Shown here one piece after another: positions 20,633 through 32,600 of a stretch of DNA of 64,000 nucleotides. Both the position numbers and the translations under genes were made by a program. Numbering within the stretch: position 1 is the stretch's first letter; every line of letters starts with the position of its first letter. Source of the DNA: Iris pallida (lineage: Eukaryota; Streptophyta; Magnoliopsida; Asparagales; Iridaceae). Location: positions 18,591,053 through 18,655,052 of the forward strand of contig JANAVB010002199.1 in assembly GCA_029216955.1 (NCBI GenBank). The letters are read 5' to 3'. The notes beneath the pieces are model-generated. The model was given only the letters and a program-made list of their open reading frames with translations, searched no databases and was not told the DNA's origin.

Positions 20633-23600
20633 GTGAGTCTTAGTTCCTTCTTGATCATGTTCTTCAAAATTAGATCAATGAATAATTTCTTTCCTTCAGG
20701 TTGTTGTCGATTGAATGCAATGTTTCAATGTCTTTCTTTCTTGATCTGTTGGTTTGTGCAGATGGGCTGCCTATTCCTCTACTCCCTGACCTTAATTCTG
20801 TACCGGAAACTCATATGATTAATGCAGTTGCCAGTAAGTTGGTGGCCTCTGCAGAAACTCCTGCAATTTTGGGGAAGAATATGAAGACACAGGATTACCG
20901 AGCTGTAGAGATAATTGATTTGGTTGATGATACAGCAATGTCGCAGAACAATCAGCAGAATACTTTTTGTCAGCAAACTGCAGTTGAGGAGGCTTTGCGG
21001 TGTTTCTCAAGTCCAGGAATGTCATCCAGTTCTGTGGCTTTGCAGCAGCAGGAGGGCGAGATGAGTGTAACGCCACCGGCAGAGACCTCCCTTCAGCAGG
21101 CTGAGGGGGAGAATCCAGGCATCGACTTAAACAAGACCCCGGAACCGAAGCCTAAGAGGAAGAAACACAGGCCTAAGGTGATTAGAGAAGGCAAAGCAGC
21201 CAAGACCCCAAAGCCCGTGACTCCCAAGCCTGTAACCCCTCGACGTGCTAAGAAGACAGAAAATCCCCCACAAGCCAAGAGAAAGTATGTACGGAAGAAG
21301 AAAGACCTGGGCTCTGTGGAGAATCCCTCGGAGGCATTAGGAGAAAATGCCAGTCCTCAAAATGGAAGTGGGAGCAAACCTGTGAGGCGCAGTTTGAATT
21401 TTGACACAGAAGACTGTCAAGCTAGAGATGACAGAGCAGGACCAGAAAGGTTCACACACAGTGCAGGACCTCAGGCTGTTATTTCTAGTTCCAATACCAA
21501 ATCAGGTGTGCAGTCTGCTCAGGGACGGGGCATGGACACGTTGGAGAACCCTCTAGGCGTCGGAGACTCGTTTGACCTCAGCAGTTCAACAAAGCAATTG
21601 CACGACGAGTATTCGACCATGCCACAAACCCCACATCCACCACCTCAGCATTCTAGGCAAGAAATGCTGCAAGCAAAGCAAATACAAGCTGAATATTTAA
21701 GAATGCTAAATAGCATCACCTCGTCCCCACAGACTGCTCGAAGAGAAAGGGAAAATATGAAGGAACTTGCACGGAGGAATAATCACCTTAATACTGCTGG
21801 CAACCATGTGATGTCTTCAGAAGCTGGACAAAACCAGTCTGCTTCAGATGAAATCCATGATGCTCTACTGAAAGGGACGAAGAGAGACCGTAGTCTTGTT
21901 GATGATGCTCAGATTTCGGGACATACTAGCCGCATGCATGCCTACAATGAAATGAACATGGGTAACGAGAACTGTGATATGAGGAGGAATAGTTTGTGTT
22001 CTCCTGAGAATTACAAGAGGCCGAGGACAGAGAATATGCAGAATGAAGGCACATCTGCTTCTTATTCTGCATTCACCTGCAACCCTCCTAGTCCAAAAAC
22101 AGTTCAGGCAGCTCAAAATACATCCAAAGCATTCACCTATGAAGATGCACAAAGGTTGATGGCGTACGAAAAGATGCGAGCTTTCGAGCGCATGCTTGTG
22201 TGCATCCGAGCTGAGAAGACTGCAAATAACAGACTAAGGACAGAGAACATGCAGAATGAAGGCACATCTACTTCTTATTCTACATTCACCTGCAATCCTC
22301 GTAGTCCACAAACAGTTCAGGCAGCTCAAAATACATCCAAAGCATTCACCTTTGCAGATGCACAAAGGTTGATGGCGTATGAAAAGATTCGAGCTTTCAA
22401 GCGCATGATTTTGTGCAACCAAGCTGAGAGGACTGCAAATAACAGACCGAGTCAAGCTCCAAGTACACTTAAAGCTGTTGTGGATTACCAGAGGGCATCA
22501 ACTCCTGTAGAGCCTTCAACTCCTGAAAAGCCACCTGAATTTACTAGCAACCATGACATCATGAGTATTGGACCCCAAGCTCGAATTGAAGCTTTAATTG
22601 CAAGCAACAAATCAAAACAGAAAGCCAGAGGGCGCAAAAAGAAGGAACAAGTTCCAGTTAATCCTATGTCTTCTGAATCCAAGCGATCGGAAAATGAAGC
22701 TGCATCTTCTACCACTGATTTGTCCCATGGACAAGAATCCCGGAGCCCTTATCCATCAACAAAGAATGCTAAGAGAAATAATTCACATTTTGTTCAAGAC
22801 AGTCAGGGTGCCCGCAAACCCAAAGGACCAGTTTCTCAGAACTCCCAATTTGGGGCAGTCATACCTTATTGGGACCCTATAGACGAGCTTGTTCGAAAAT
22901 TAAGTTGTTTGAATATAAATGCAGGGAACAAGAAAGTTACAGTCCAAGAACAAAATGCTCTTGTTCCTTATGTTGGAGGAGTTGGACCGGTGGTGGTCTT
23001 TGAGGGCAAGAAAAGGAAACCTCGGCCAAAGATTGATCTGGACCCTGAGTCAGATAGGGTATGGAGACTTTTGATGGGAAGGGAAGTTGAGGGTGATGCG
23101 GAGATGGGGGCAGATAAGGAGAAGTGGTGGGAGGAAGAAAGGAGAGTTTTCCGGGGGCGTGCAGAGTCGTTCATTGCCCGTATGCATCTTGTTCAAGGTA
23201 CATCTTGCTCTTATTTATGATTGAGTACTTCTTCTACTTGGAACCTTTTGTATTTGTTGGAGAAAAATCTACATTGAAACATGCTCTCTTCTAATCTCTA
23301 TCCAACCATTTTTACAATAAACAGATAGGGTTTGAGAGTGGGAAAAAGGCAACATCACTCTAATTTTTCCAAAATGTTTTCCTGAATGCTCTCCCTACGT
23401 AGTTCTCTTCCGACGCCTCGGTTTGACACACATTGCCCATGTTGACACGGATATGATACAGAACGTTCTGGGCATGGAGACACGGAAACAACACCTATTT
23501 TGGTGTGTCCTAGTGTATTTTGGAGCGTATGTGGTGTTGGGTTTTTGGTTTTTCCTTTAGAAAGGTTTAGTCCCACATCGGAAAAAACAAATGGTTTGTA

Positions 23601-26600
23601 TCTCTATATATTAGCTTTGCTATTATTGGAGATGCACATGTGGTGTGGAGGTGCACATGGGTTTGCCATGTGGGATTATTTTTCTAATGGGAAAAAGGCT
23701 AAAATCAACAATTAAAGCATTCATGCTTTTTGCTCTTGGGAAATTTATTTCCATAGGAGCTAAGCCCCGTTGGGGCTTAGCGACTCGGACTCGGACTCGG
23801 GCTCGGACTCGGGCTCATGAGGCGTAATGTGGCGTTTTGTTGGCGCACTTTGCACTTAGCACGTCAGCATCGTCGCTAGGCGCATAGTGCGCTTAAGTTG
23901 CGCGGCCCGTTACGCGAGCCCAGTTACGCTGGCCCAGTTACGCAGTCCAGTACGCTCAGTACGCGCAGTGTGCGCAGCGTACACAGTGTGCGTAGAGTGC
24001 GTAGTGTGCGTAGGGTGCGTAGGGTGCGTAAAAGGGGTTGTGTGCGTCAAGTGTAAATTACGCTGGTGGCACAACTTCCAGCAGAACGTGTCCTTGCATG
24101 TTCTGAGCGGTTGCTCCATGTTCGGGGTGGTTACTACCACGTCCCTAACATTGTGCTAACCGGGCAGTTGTTGCAGGGGCTTATATAAGGCCTCCTCCTC
24201 CTCTCTCACAGGTTACAGAACAGAAAGAGAAGCCACCAGAGAGTTTACGAAGTGTTCTTTAGCACAAGTAAACAGAGATTTTCAGACGTGTTCTTTAACA
24301 CAGTTCTGATCTGCAGCCTTCGAGAGAGAGAGAGGAAAGGCGCCGCACCAGCGTTGCTTTTGCACGGGAATTCGTGTCCGTCTGAGGAGTCAGAAGAGCA
24401 GGAGTGTTCCAAGTTCTCCGACGAACTTGCTGGTTCCTGGAAGCTGTTCGTGTAGGACGAATAAAGCTTTGAGCAACGGTGATCATTCACCCCAGCAGGA
24501 GTTCTTCCATCTATCGCCAGTCACCTTCTTCGTTGCTGCCAGTAACTCTGATTGTATCTTCTTTTTAGAAGTACTACGATCTGATTGCTGTGATTACGAA
24601 ATCTTTTTAGATTCTCGTAATATCATAACAATATCTTTTTAGATCTTCGTTATACTTGCGCAACCTTCCTAGAAGTGTTGCTTTGGAACATTGTTTTTAC
24701 AATTGTTTCATATTCTCAGTTTTCCATCGAAAAAATTGTGCCCCGGCAATAACAATCTCAAAGCTTTATTGCTACGATGGAAAACATTAATGCTTCACTC
24801 CAAACACTGACTTCTGTAAGTTAGAGAAGTTTGATGGAGAGCATTATCAAGTCTGGAAGAGGAAGGTTTATCTCACTCTTCAACTCAGAGACGTGGATCA
24901 CGTGTTTCTTGAAGAGGAACCTACCGTTCCAGATACTGGGTCTGCCGCCGCAATCTCTGCGGCTACTAAACTTCAAGCCAAGTGGAGAAGGGAGAATAGC
25001 ATTTGCAGGTTGCTTATCCTGAATGCTATGGAGGATTCCCTAGCAGAATCCTATTCTAAGAAGAATATCGCTAGAGACATATGGGAGTCTCTAGAAAAAC
25101 TCTACGAAGAAGACAAGAACCGCAGTAAAATATTTGTGGTTGAAAAATATCACAAGTGGTTCTTTGAGGACGAAAAGTCTATGCTGCCGCAGGTAAAGGA
25201 GTTTCTGAAACTGCGACAGAAGCTGGAAGACGAGGCGATGCCCCTCCCCGACAAGTTTGTTGTTGGAGGGATTGTCTCAAAGCTCCCCGCTGGATGGAAC
25301 AAGTTCTATGCAAACATGCATAGGAAGAAGTTGGAGATCACCATTGAAGATCTCCTACAGGAAATCTATGTTGAGGACCAGATGCGGGCTCAACTGAAGG
25401 TGGACACACTGTCCAAGCAATTGGCTAACGCCAATCTGGTTCAGACCAAGGAACCAAAGGGAAAGCAGGCGGCTTTCCACAGCAAGAAGAAGAACCCTGA
25501 CAATCTAAAAGTCAATGGAACTTCTATCAAGAAAAAGAAGCCGAAGTCTGAAATGTCTTGCTTCAAGTGTGGCAAGAAGGGCCACTTTAAGAATGAGTGC
25601 AAAGCAAAGACCAAGCAATCAGAGCAAAGAGAGCCTAGTAAGGTATCTATGATCACTGACGTAGTTGCTATGATTGCACAGGTTGATGCAGTAAGGACTG
25701 ACTCTGACTGGTGGGTAGACACTGGAGCCTCCTGCCATGTCTGCTCCACTAAGGAGTGGTTCACCACCTATACACCTACTTCTGAAGTGGTTATGATGGC
25801 GAACCAGGCACAAGCTGAAGTGCTCGGGATCGGGACGGTGGTGTTGAAGCTGACTTCGGACAAGTCTCTGACGTTTCAAGGCGTGAAGCACGTACCTGCT
25901 ATTGCCAAGAACCTGATCTCAGGAGGCCTACTCTGCAAAGCAGGCCTCAGGATGGACATCAATGCTGGCCAGATGGTGATGTCTATCAAAGGAACATATT
26001 TCGGGAAAGCTTTTTATACCGAAGGAATGTTCAAAATTCAGCTTGTAAATCAGTCCAATGTAATTAATGTGATTAATGAAGTCACTCATTCTGCTTATAC
26101 TCTTGAGTTGTGGCATAATAGGCTAGGACATGTTCATTGTAAACGAATAAACAGAATGTCTAGTCTAGGACTTATCTCCAAATGTGGGGGTAAGGTAGAG
26201 AAATTTAAAATTTGTGCTCAAACGAAGATCACAAGGAAACCCTTTTCTCGGGTTAATCGAAATACAGATCTTCTGGAGTTGGTTCACTCCGATATCTGTG
26301 ACTTCAAACAGTTCTCTACAAAGGCCGGGATGAAGTATTTCATAACCTTCATCGATGACTTCTCAAAGTATGCGTTCGTCTACTTGCTGAAGGCTAAAGA
26401 CGAAGCATTCGAGAAGTTCAAGGAGTTCAGAGCCGAAGCTGAGCGGCAGACTGGACAACAACTCAAAAGGATAAGAAGTGATCGAGGTGGGGAGTACAGG
26501 TCTCATGAATTCGTATCGTTCTGCAAAGAACATGGAATTGTCAATGAGACTACGGCTCCGTACTCTCCTCAATCAAACGGAGTAGCTGAGAGGAAGAACA

Positions 26601-29600
26601 GGACGTTAACAGAAATGATAAACTCAATGTTGTTGACTGCTGGTCTTCCTAAGTGCTACTGGGGAGAAGCTGCATTGACGGCCACTTTATTCTGAATAGG
26701 GTGCCTCATGTAACTTCTGACATTACTCCTCATGAACTCTGGTTCAAAGTCAGACCTAACTTGAATGTCATTCGAGTGTGGAAGTGTCTGGCATATGTCA
26801 AGCTTCCAGATCTGAAGATTCAGAAGCTTGGGACAAGGACTACTAAGACGATCTTCTTGGGGTATGCCGAGAAGAGTGATGCTCGGAAATTTCTTGATAT
26901 AGAGTCAAATCATATCATTGAATCTCGCGACGCAGAATATTTTGAAGACAAATTTGCACGGCACAAGAATATTGTTCTTGCGGATATTCCGGAGAACAAT
27001 GAGGGTGCGCAAGAAACTGAAGTCTTCAATGAAGATGTGGTCCAAGAAGATATTGTTGTTGAAACAACGGTTGAACCAGAACAAGCTGAGCCGTCAGCTA
27101 AGCGTGTGAGGAGGCCGAAGGACTTCGGAAGTGACTTTGTCACCTATCATGTGGAAGCTGATCCGCTTACCTATGATGAGGCGATGAAGACCAGAGACGC
27201 GGTTTTCTGGAAGGAGGCGATTGACAATGAAATTGATTCCATCACCTCAAATAACACTTGGGTGTTGGTTGATCTTCCTGAAGGAGCGAAATCCATCGGA
27301 TGCAAATGGATCTTCAAGAAGAAGATGAAAGCAGACGGAACTATTGACAAGTTCAAGGCTAGGTTGGTAGCCAAGGGATTTTCTCAGAAGCAGGGGATTG
27401 ACTATTTTGACACGTATGCTCCAGTAGCCCGGATGACCACCATCAGAATGTTGATTGCTCTCGCAGCAATACATAAGATGGTGATACATCAGATGTATGT
27501 GAATACGGCTTTCCTAAATGGCGAACTGACCGAAGAGATTTACATGCAACAGCCAGAGGGATTTGTCATCAGGGGTCTTGAAGACAAAGTCTGCAAGTTG
27601 GTGAAATCCTTGTACGGTCTTAAACAGGCTCCCAAGATGTGGCATGAGAAATTTGACACAGTTATAAGGTCAAATGGCTACATGGTCAGCGATACGGACA
27701 AGTGTGTTTACACGAAGTTCGCTGATGGAAGAGGTGTGATTGTTTGTCTGTACGTAGACGACATGCTTATCCTAGGTACGGATATTAGCTGTGTCACTGA
27801 GATAAAGAAGTTCATCTCTAGCAAGTTCAGTATGAAGGACTTGGGAGAAGCTGATGTGATCTTAGGAATCAAAATCATCCGGACAGACACTGGACTAGCG
27901 CTGTCACAGTCTCATTATATTGAGAAAATGATCACTCGTTATGGGTATCGGAATCTTCCAGGGATCGATACGCCGTACAGGTGTGATCTGAAGCTGAAGC
28001 CTAATTCAGGGAAAAGCGTCAGACAGCTGGAGTATGCAAGCGTAATGGGAAGTATGATGTATGCTACTACTGCCACAAGGCCTGATATAGCTTTCGCCGT
28101 GGGAATGCTGAGTCGTTTCACGAACAACCCAGGTGCTGAACACTGGAAAGCTGTGAAACGGGTTATGAGATATCTCAAGAAGACTCAGACATATGCACTG
28201 TACTACAGCGGAGATCCGCAGGTAGTGGAAGGCTTCAGTGATGCCAGTTGGTGGTCAGAGGTGGAGAGCGAGAGGTCCACAGGTGGATTCATTTTCACAA
28301 TGGATAGAGCTGCTATATCGTGGAAGTCGAAGAAGCAGACTATGCTCTCGCGGTCATCCATGAAATCTGAGTTCTTTGCACTTGATACCGCAGCCGAGGA
28401 AGCAGAATGGCTTCGGGAGCTCATGTATGATCTTCCAGTGGTTGGGGCACAAATACCGACGATACCGATATACTGCGACAACCAGACGACCGCGGCGGTG
28501 GCATCAAATGACCTCTTCAACGGAAAGAAGAGGACTGTGCGGTTGAAGCACAGGGCAGTACACGATCTTATCAAGAGAGGTGTTATTGCAGTGATTGATG
28601 TTCGGAGTCAGGAGAACCTGGCGGATCCGTTCACCAAGGGCCTCAAGCGCCAGCTGGTCGATGACACAGCTTGTAAAATGGGCTTGAAGGCATTCTGATA
28701 TTGGATTATTGTATTCCTACCATAAAGTTTTATGCTAATAGTTCAAAGATTTATCTACTAGGCATCTAGCTTTTGGTTCAAGGGAGGACCACTAATCGGA
28801 AGAATATCAGGAACGGTGGGTACATGTTCTATTGGGCATGGAGAGGTTTCGGACCTATAACCAATGTTGTCTACTATTGTTTTCTGCGGAAAACGGTTCC
28901 TGTGGGAAGGTTGGCTTAATTGTCTTAATGAGTTCTCAGGCAGAGTGAATGCCTGGAGTGCTTTACAGGAAGCACAGTAGAGCAGCACTACAAGGAGTGA
29001 AACTCCATGCTACAGTGGGGTGACTCCACAATGAGGTTCCTATATGTGGGGTGCTGCCCAGGAATAGGATAAAGCCTCGGCTTTCAGGCCAAGTCACAGC
29101 GGCGTAGCACCGCAAATAGGCAGTTAGCCTAATGTTGTATGTTAAATATAAAGAGGGGTGTAGTCAGCACTACAAAGAGGAGGAGTTCCTCATGTTACAG
29201 TGGCACGACACCACCATGAGGTACCCGGTTAGGGATAAAGCCTCGGCCTTGCAAGCCATGTCGTTACGGCGTAACACCGCAAGGGAGCCTAAGGCTTCAT
29301 GCTGGGTAGTTTGGCACTACAAAGAGGCGGTTGCCTCATGCTACTGTAGTATGACACTACGATGAGGTTCCCGGTACGGGGTAAGGCCTCGGCTTTAAGC
29401 CATGTCATAGCGGCGTAGCACCGCAAGGGAAGCGCAAAGCGCTTCATGCCATGTCTCTTTATAATGAACTCACCTATAGTGTATGACAGAGATATCAGGC
29501 CGTCTCTTGAGGGTAAACTTGTAGACACCCAAAATTATACACTGAAACCAGGCTGGCACAGGGCCTTTAATGTGTAGCCAGAAGCACATGTAACTACATT

Positions 29601-32600
29601 ATGTGAGTGGAAAGAATATCAGGTATGATGCAGAATTCAAGGCTTAGTCCATTCTTGTATTATAGTTTGATTTTTGACCCATGCGGGAAGATTCAAGTCG
29701 TAAGCGACATCTCTCCTAATGCATGATGGACAGTTACTGTGGGGAACACTTATATCCATATATAGAGATATGTGGGGGATTGTTGGGTTTTTGGTTTTTC
29801 CTTTAGAAAGGTTTAGTCCCACATCGGAAAAAACAAATGGTTTGTATCTCTATATATTAGTTTTGCTATTATTGGAGATGCACATGTGGTGTGGAGGTGC
29901 ACATGGGTTTGCCATGTGGGATTATTCTTCTAATGGGAAAAAGGCTAAAATCAACAATTAAAGCATTCATGCTTTTTGCTCTTGGAAAATTTATTTCCAT
30001 AGGAGCTAAGCCCCGTTGGGACTTAGCGACTCGGACTCGGACTCGGGCTCGGACTCGGGCTCAAGGGCTCATGAGGCGTAATGTGGCATTTTGTTGGCGC
30101 ACTTTGCACTTAGCACGTCAGCATCGTCGCTAGGCGCATAGTGCGCTTAAGTTGCGCTCGTTGCGCGAGCCACTTGCGCGACCACGTTGCGCGGCCCGTT
30201 ACGCGAGCCCAGTTACGCTGGCCCAGTTACGCAGCCCAGTACGCAGCCCAGTACGCGCAGTGTGCGCAGCGTACGCAGCGTGCGTAGAGTGCGCAGTGTG
30301 CGCAGCGTACGCAGTGTGCGTAGAGTGCGTAGTGTGCGTAGGATGCGTAAAAGGGGCTGTGTGCGTAAAGTGTAAATTACGCTGGTGGCACAACTTCCAG
30401 CAGAACGTGTCCTTGCATGTTCTGAGCGGTTGCTCCATGTTCGGGGTGGTTACTACCACGTCCCTAACATTGTGCTAACCGGACAGTTGTTGCAGGGGCT
30501 TATATAAGGACTCCTCCTCCTCTCTCACAGGTTACAGAACAGAAAGAGAAGCCACCAGAGAGTTTACGAAGTGTTCTTTAGCACAAGTAAACAGAGATTT
30601 TCAGACGTGTTCTTTAACACAGTTCTGATCTGCAGCCTTCGAGAGAGAGAGGAAAGGCGCCGCACCAGCGTTGCTTTTGCACGGAAATTCGTGTCCGTCC
30701 GAGGAGTCAGAAGAGCAGGAGTGTTCCAAGTTCTCCGACGAACTTGCTGGTTCCTGGAAGCTGTTCGTGTAGGGCGAATAAAGCTTTGAGCAACGGTGAT
30801 CATTCACCCCAGCAGGAGTTCTTCCATCTATCGCCAGTCACCTTCTTCGTTGCTGCCAGTAACTCTGATTGTATCTTCTTTTTAGAAGTACTACGATCTG
30901 ATTGCTGTGATTACGAAATCTTTTTAGATTCTCGTAATATCATAACGATATCTTTTTAGATCTTCGTTATACTTGCGCAACCTTCCTAGAAGTGTTGCTT
31001 TGGAACATTGTTTTTACAATTGTTTCATATTCTCAGTTTTCCATCGAAAAAATTGTGCCCCGGCAATAACATGTGGCGTGTCCAGTATATGCCTGACACG
31101 AAGTGACACGGACACGGCATTGATTTTTGGAGTAGTTGTATGTGACACGATGCAGCACCTGATACCAAATGTTAAACTTCTGTTTTCTGTTGTTGTATGT
31201 GTCGTGGGCGGATTTACCTAGACCCCGACGAGGAAATTAGCACATTTGTGAGATCAAACAATAATAAAATATATATGGGTAGTGGAGCTTTAAGATATTA
31301 ATGAATGTTTGAGTGAATTTGTGGGTGTTGGGGGTCTCTTTATAATTATAGGCATTTGATCCAGGGTCTCATGTGTCAAAATCACAACACTCAAGAGAGA
31401 GAAATGTAAAACACAAGAAAATTTGTGATGAATTTTCTCCCCTTAACTGAGAGCTCTCCTTTTATTATATAGACTGTCTACAATAATTACAGCAATCTAG
31501 AACCCCCAAATCAATGATTAGTTACAACAAAATATATACAGCCATTATACTCCCCAATTTTAGGATCGGGTACAAGTGAATAAATGTTGTCCTATTTAAC
31601 TATGGTATTCACAAGATAATTGCTGAGATCTGGAAAGATTGGGTAATGTGAACCAAGCAGTATCTTGCCTATTGCGTTGACCAAACCCCCTCTCAAATTG
31701 ATGTGGGGAAGTCAAAAAGCATCAATTTGTTGATAAAGAATTGGTGTCGAACACACGAGTGAGAGGTTTGATAAGAACATATGCAATTTGAAGATCCGTA
31801 GAGATGTGGGGAGGAGGATAATGTTCTTGGCAAAAGCTTTCCGGATCGAGTGACGATCTACCTCGATATGTTTGGTACACTCATGGAAAATAGGGTTGCG
31901 TGGAATTTGAATAGCACTATTATTATCCGCATGCAAAGGAGTAGGAACAGTTTGAGCAAAACCCATTTCACAAAGTAACCTACCCAGCCAAGTAATTTCA
32001 AAACATGGTGCGGGTATAGCACGATATTCAGCCTTTGTGGACGACTTAGAAACTCTATCTTGTTTCTTACACTTCCAAGAAATTAGTGCATCACCAAGGT
32101 ATATGCACCATCTAGTGGTAGAGCGACGTGTATTGGGGCAAACGACCCAATCGGCATCACTATATGCGATAAGATGAAGAGGAGAACCAGCAGAAAAGAA
32201 TAACCCACAAGTAGGAGAACCAATAAGGTAGCAGATGATGCAGTAGACGGCAACTAGATGTAAATGCCCGGGTGAACTCATGAATTGGCTCATAAGATGA
32301 ACTGCGTATGATATATCTGGCCTAGTAATCGTCAAGTAGACAAGACTCCCAACTAGACGTCGATATAATGTAGGTTCGGGAAGATCACCATTATCTTGGC
32401 GATATTTGATGTTGATTTCCAAGAGAGTATCAACCAGAGCATAGTCTTGTAAGCTAACCAATATAATGATGTCTTTAATGTACTTTTGCTTATTGAGGAA
32501 AACACCTTTGGCACTTTTGTGAACTTCAAGCACTAAAAAAATATGTCAGAGGACCAAGATCTTTCATGTGAAAGGAGGCATGAAAAGAAGCTTAAAGATG

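Larger units (their letters stand above)
23535..31071 (+). mobile_element. Full-length Ty1/copia element A (7.5 kb)
   Basis: 5' LTR 23535-24754 (1220 bp) and 3' LTR 29781-31071 (1291 bp), both TGTTGGG to AATAACA. A perfect 5-bp duplication TGTGG flanks it (23530-23534, 31072-31076). A degenerate tRNA-Met primer site (ATCTCAAAGC) follows the 5' LTR, and a purine tract GTGGGGGAT precedes the 3' LTR. The LTRs are highly similar (about 98% by eye outside indels), so insertion was fairly recent. Each LTR has a TATATAAGG box (24183, 30500) and an AATAAAGC signal (about 24461, 30778). It lies in the same orientation as the host gene. Confidence 0.93.

Noticed and set aside
20125..20667. 180-aa minus-strand frame with [11 protein letters not shown] repeats
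   Set aside because: Complement of the exon 1 minisatellite of the demethylase, which has strong family support on the plus strand.
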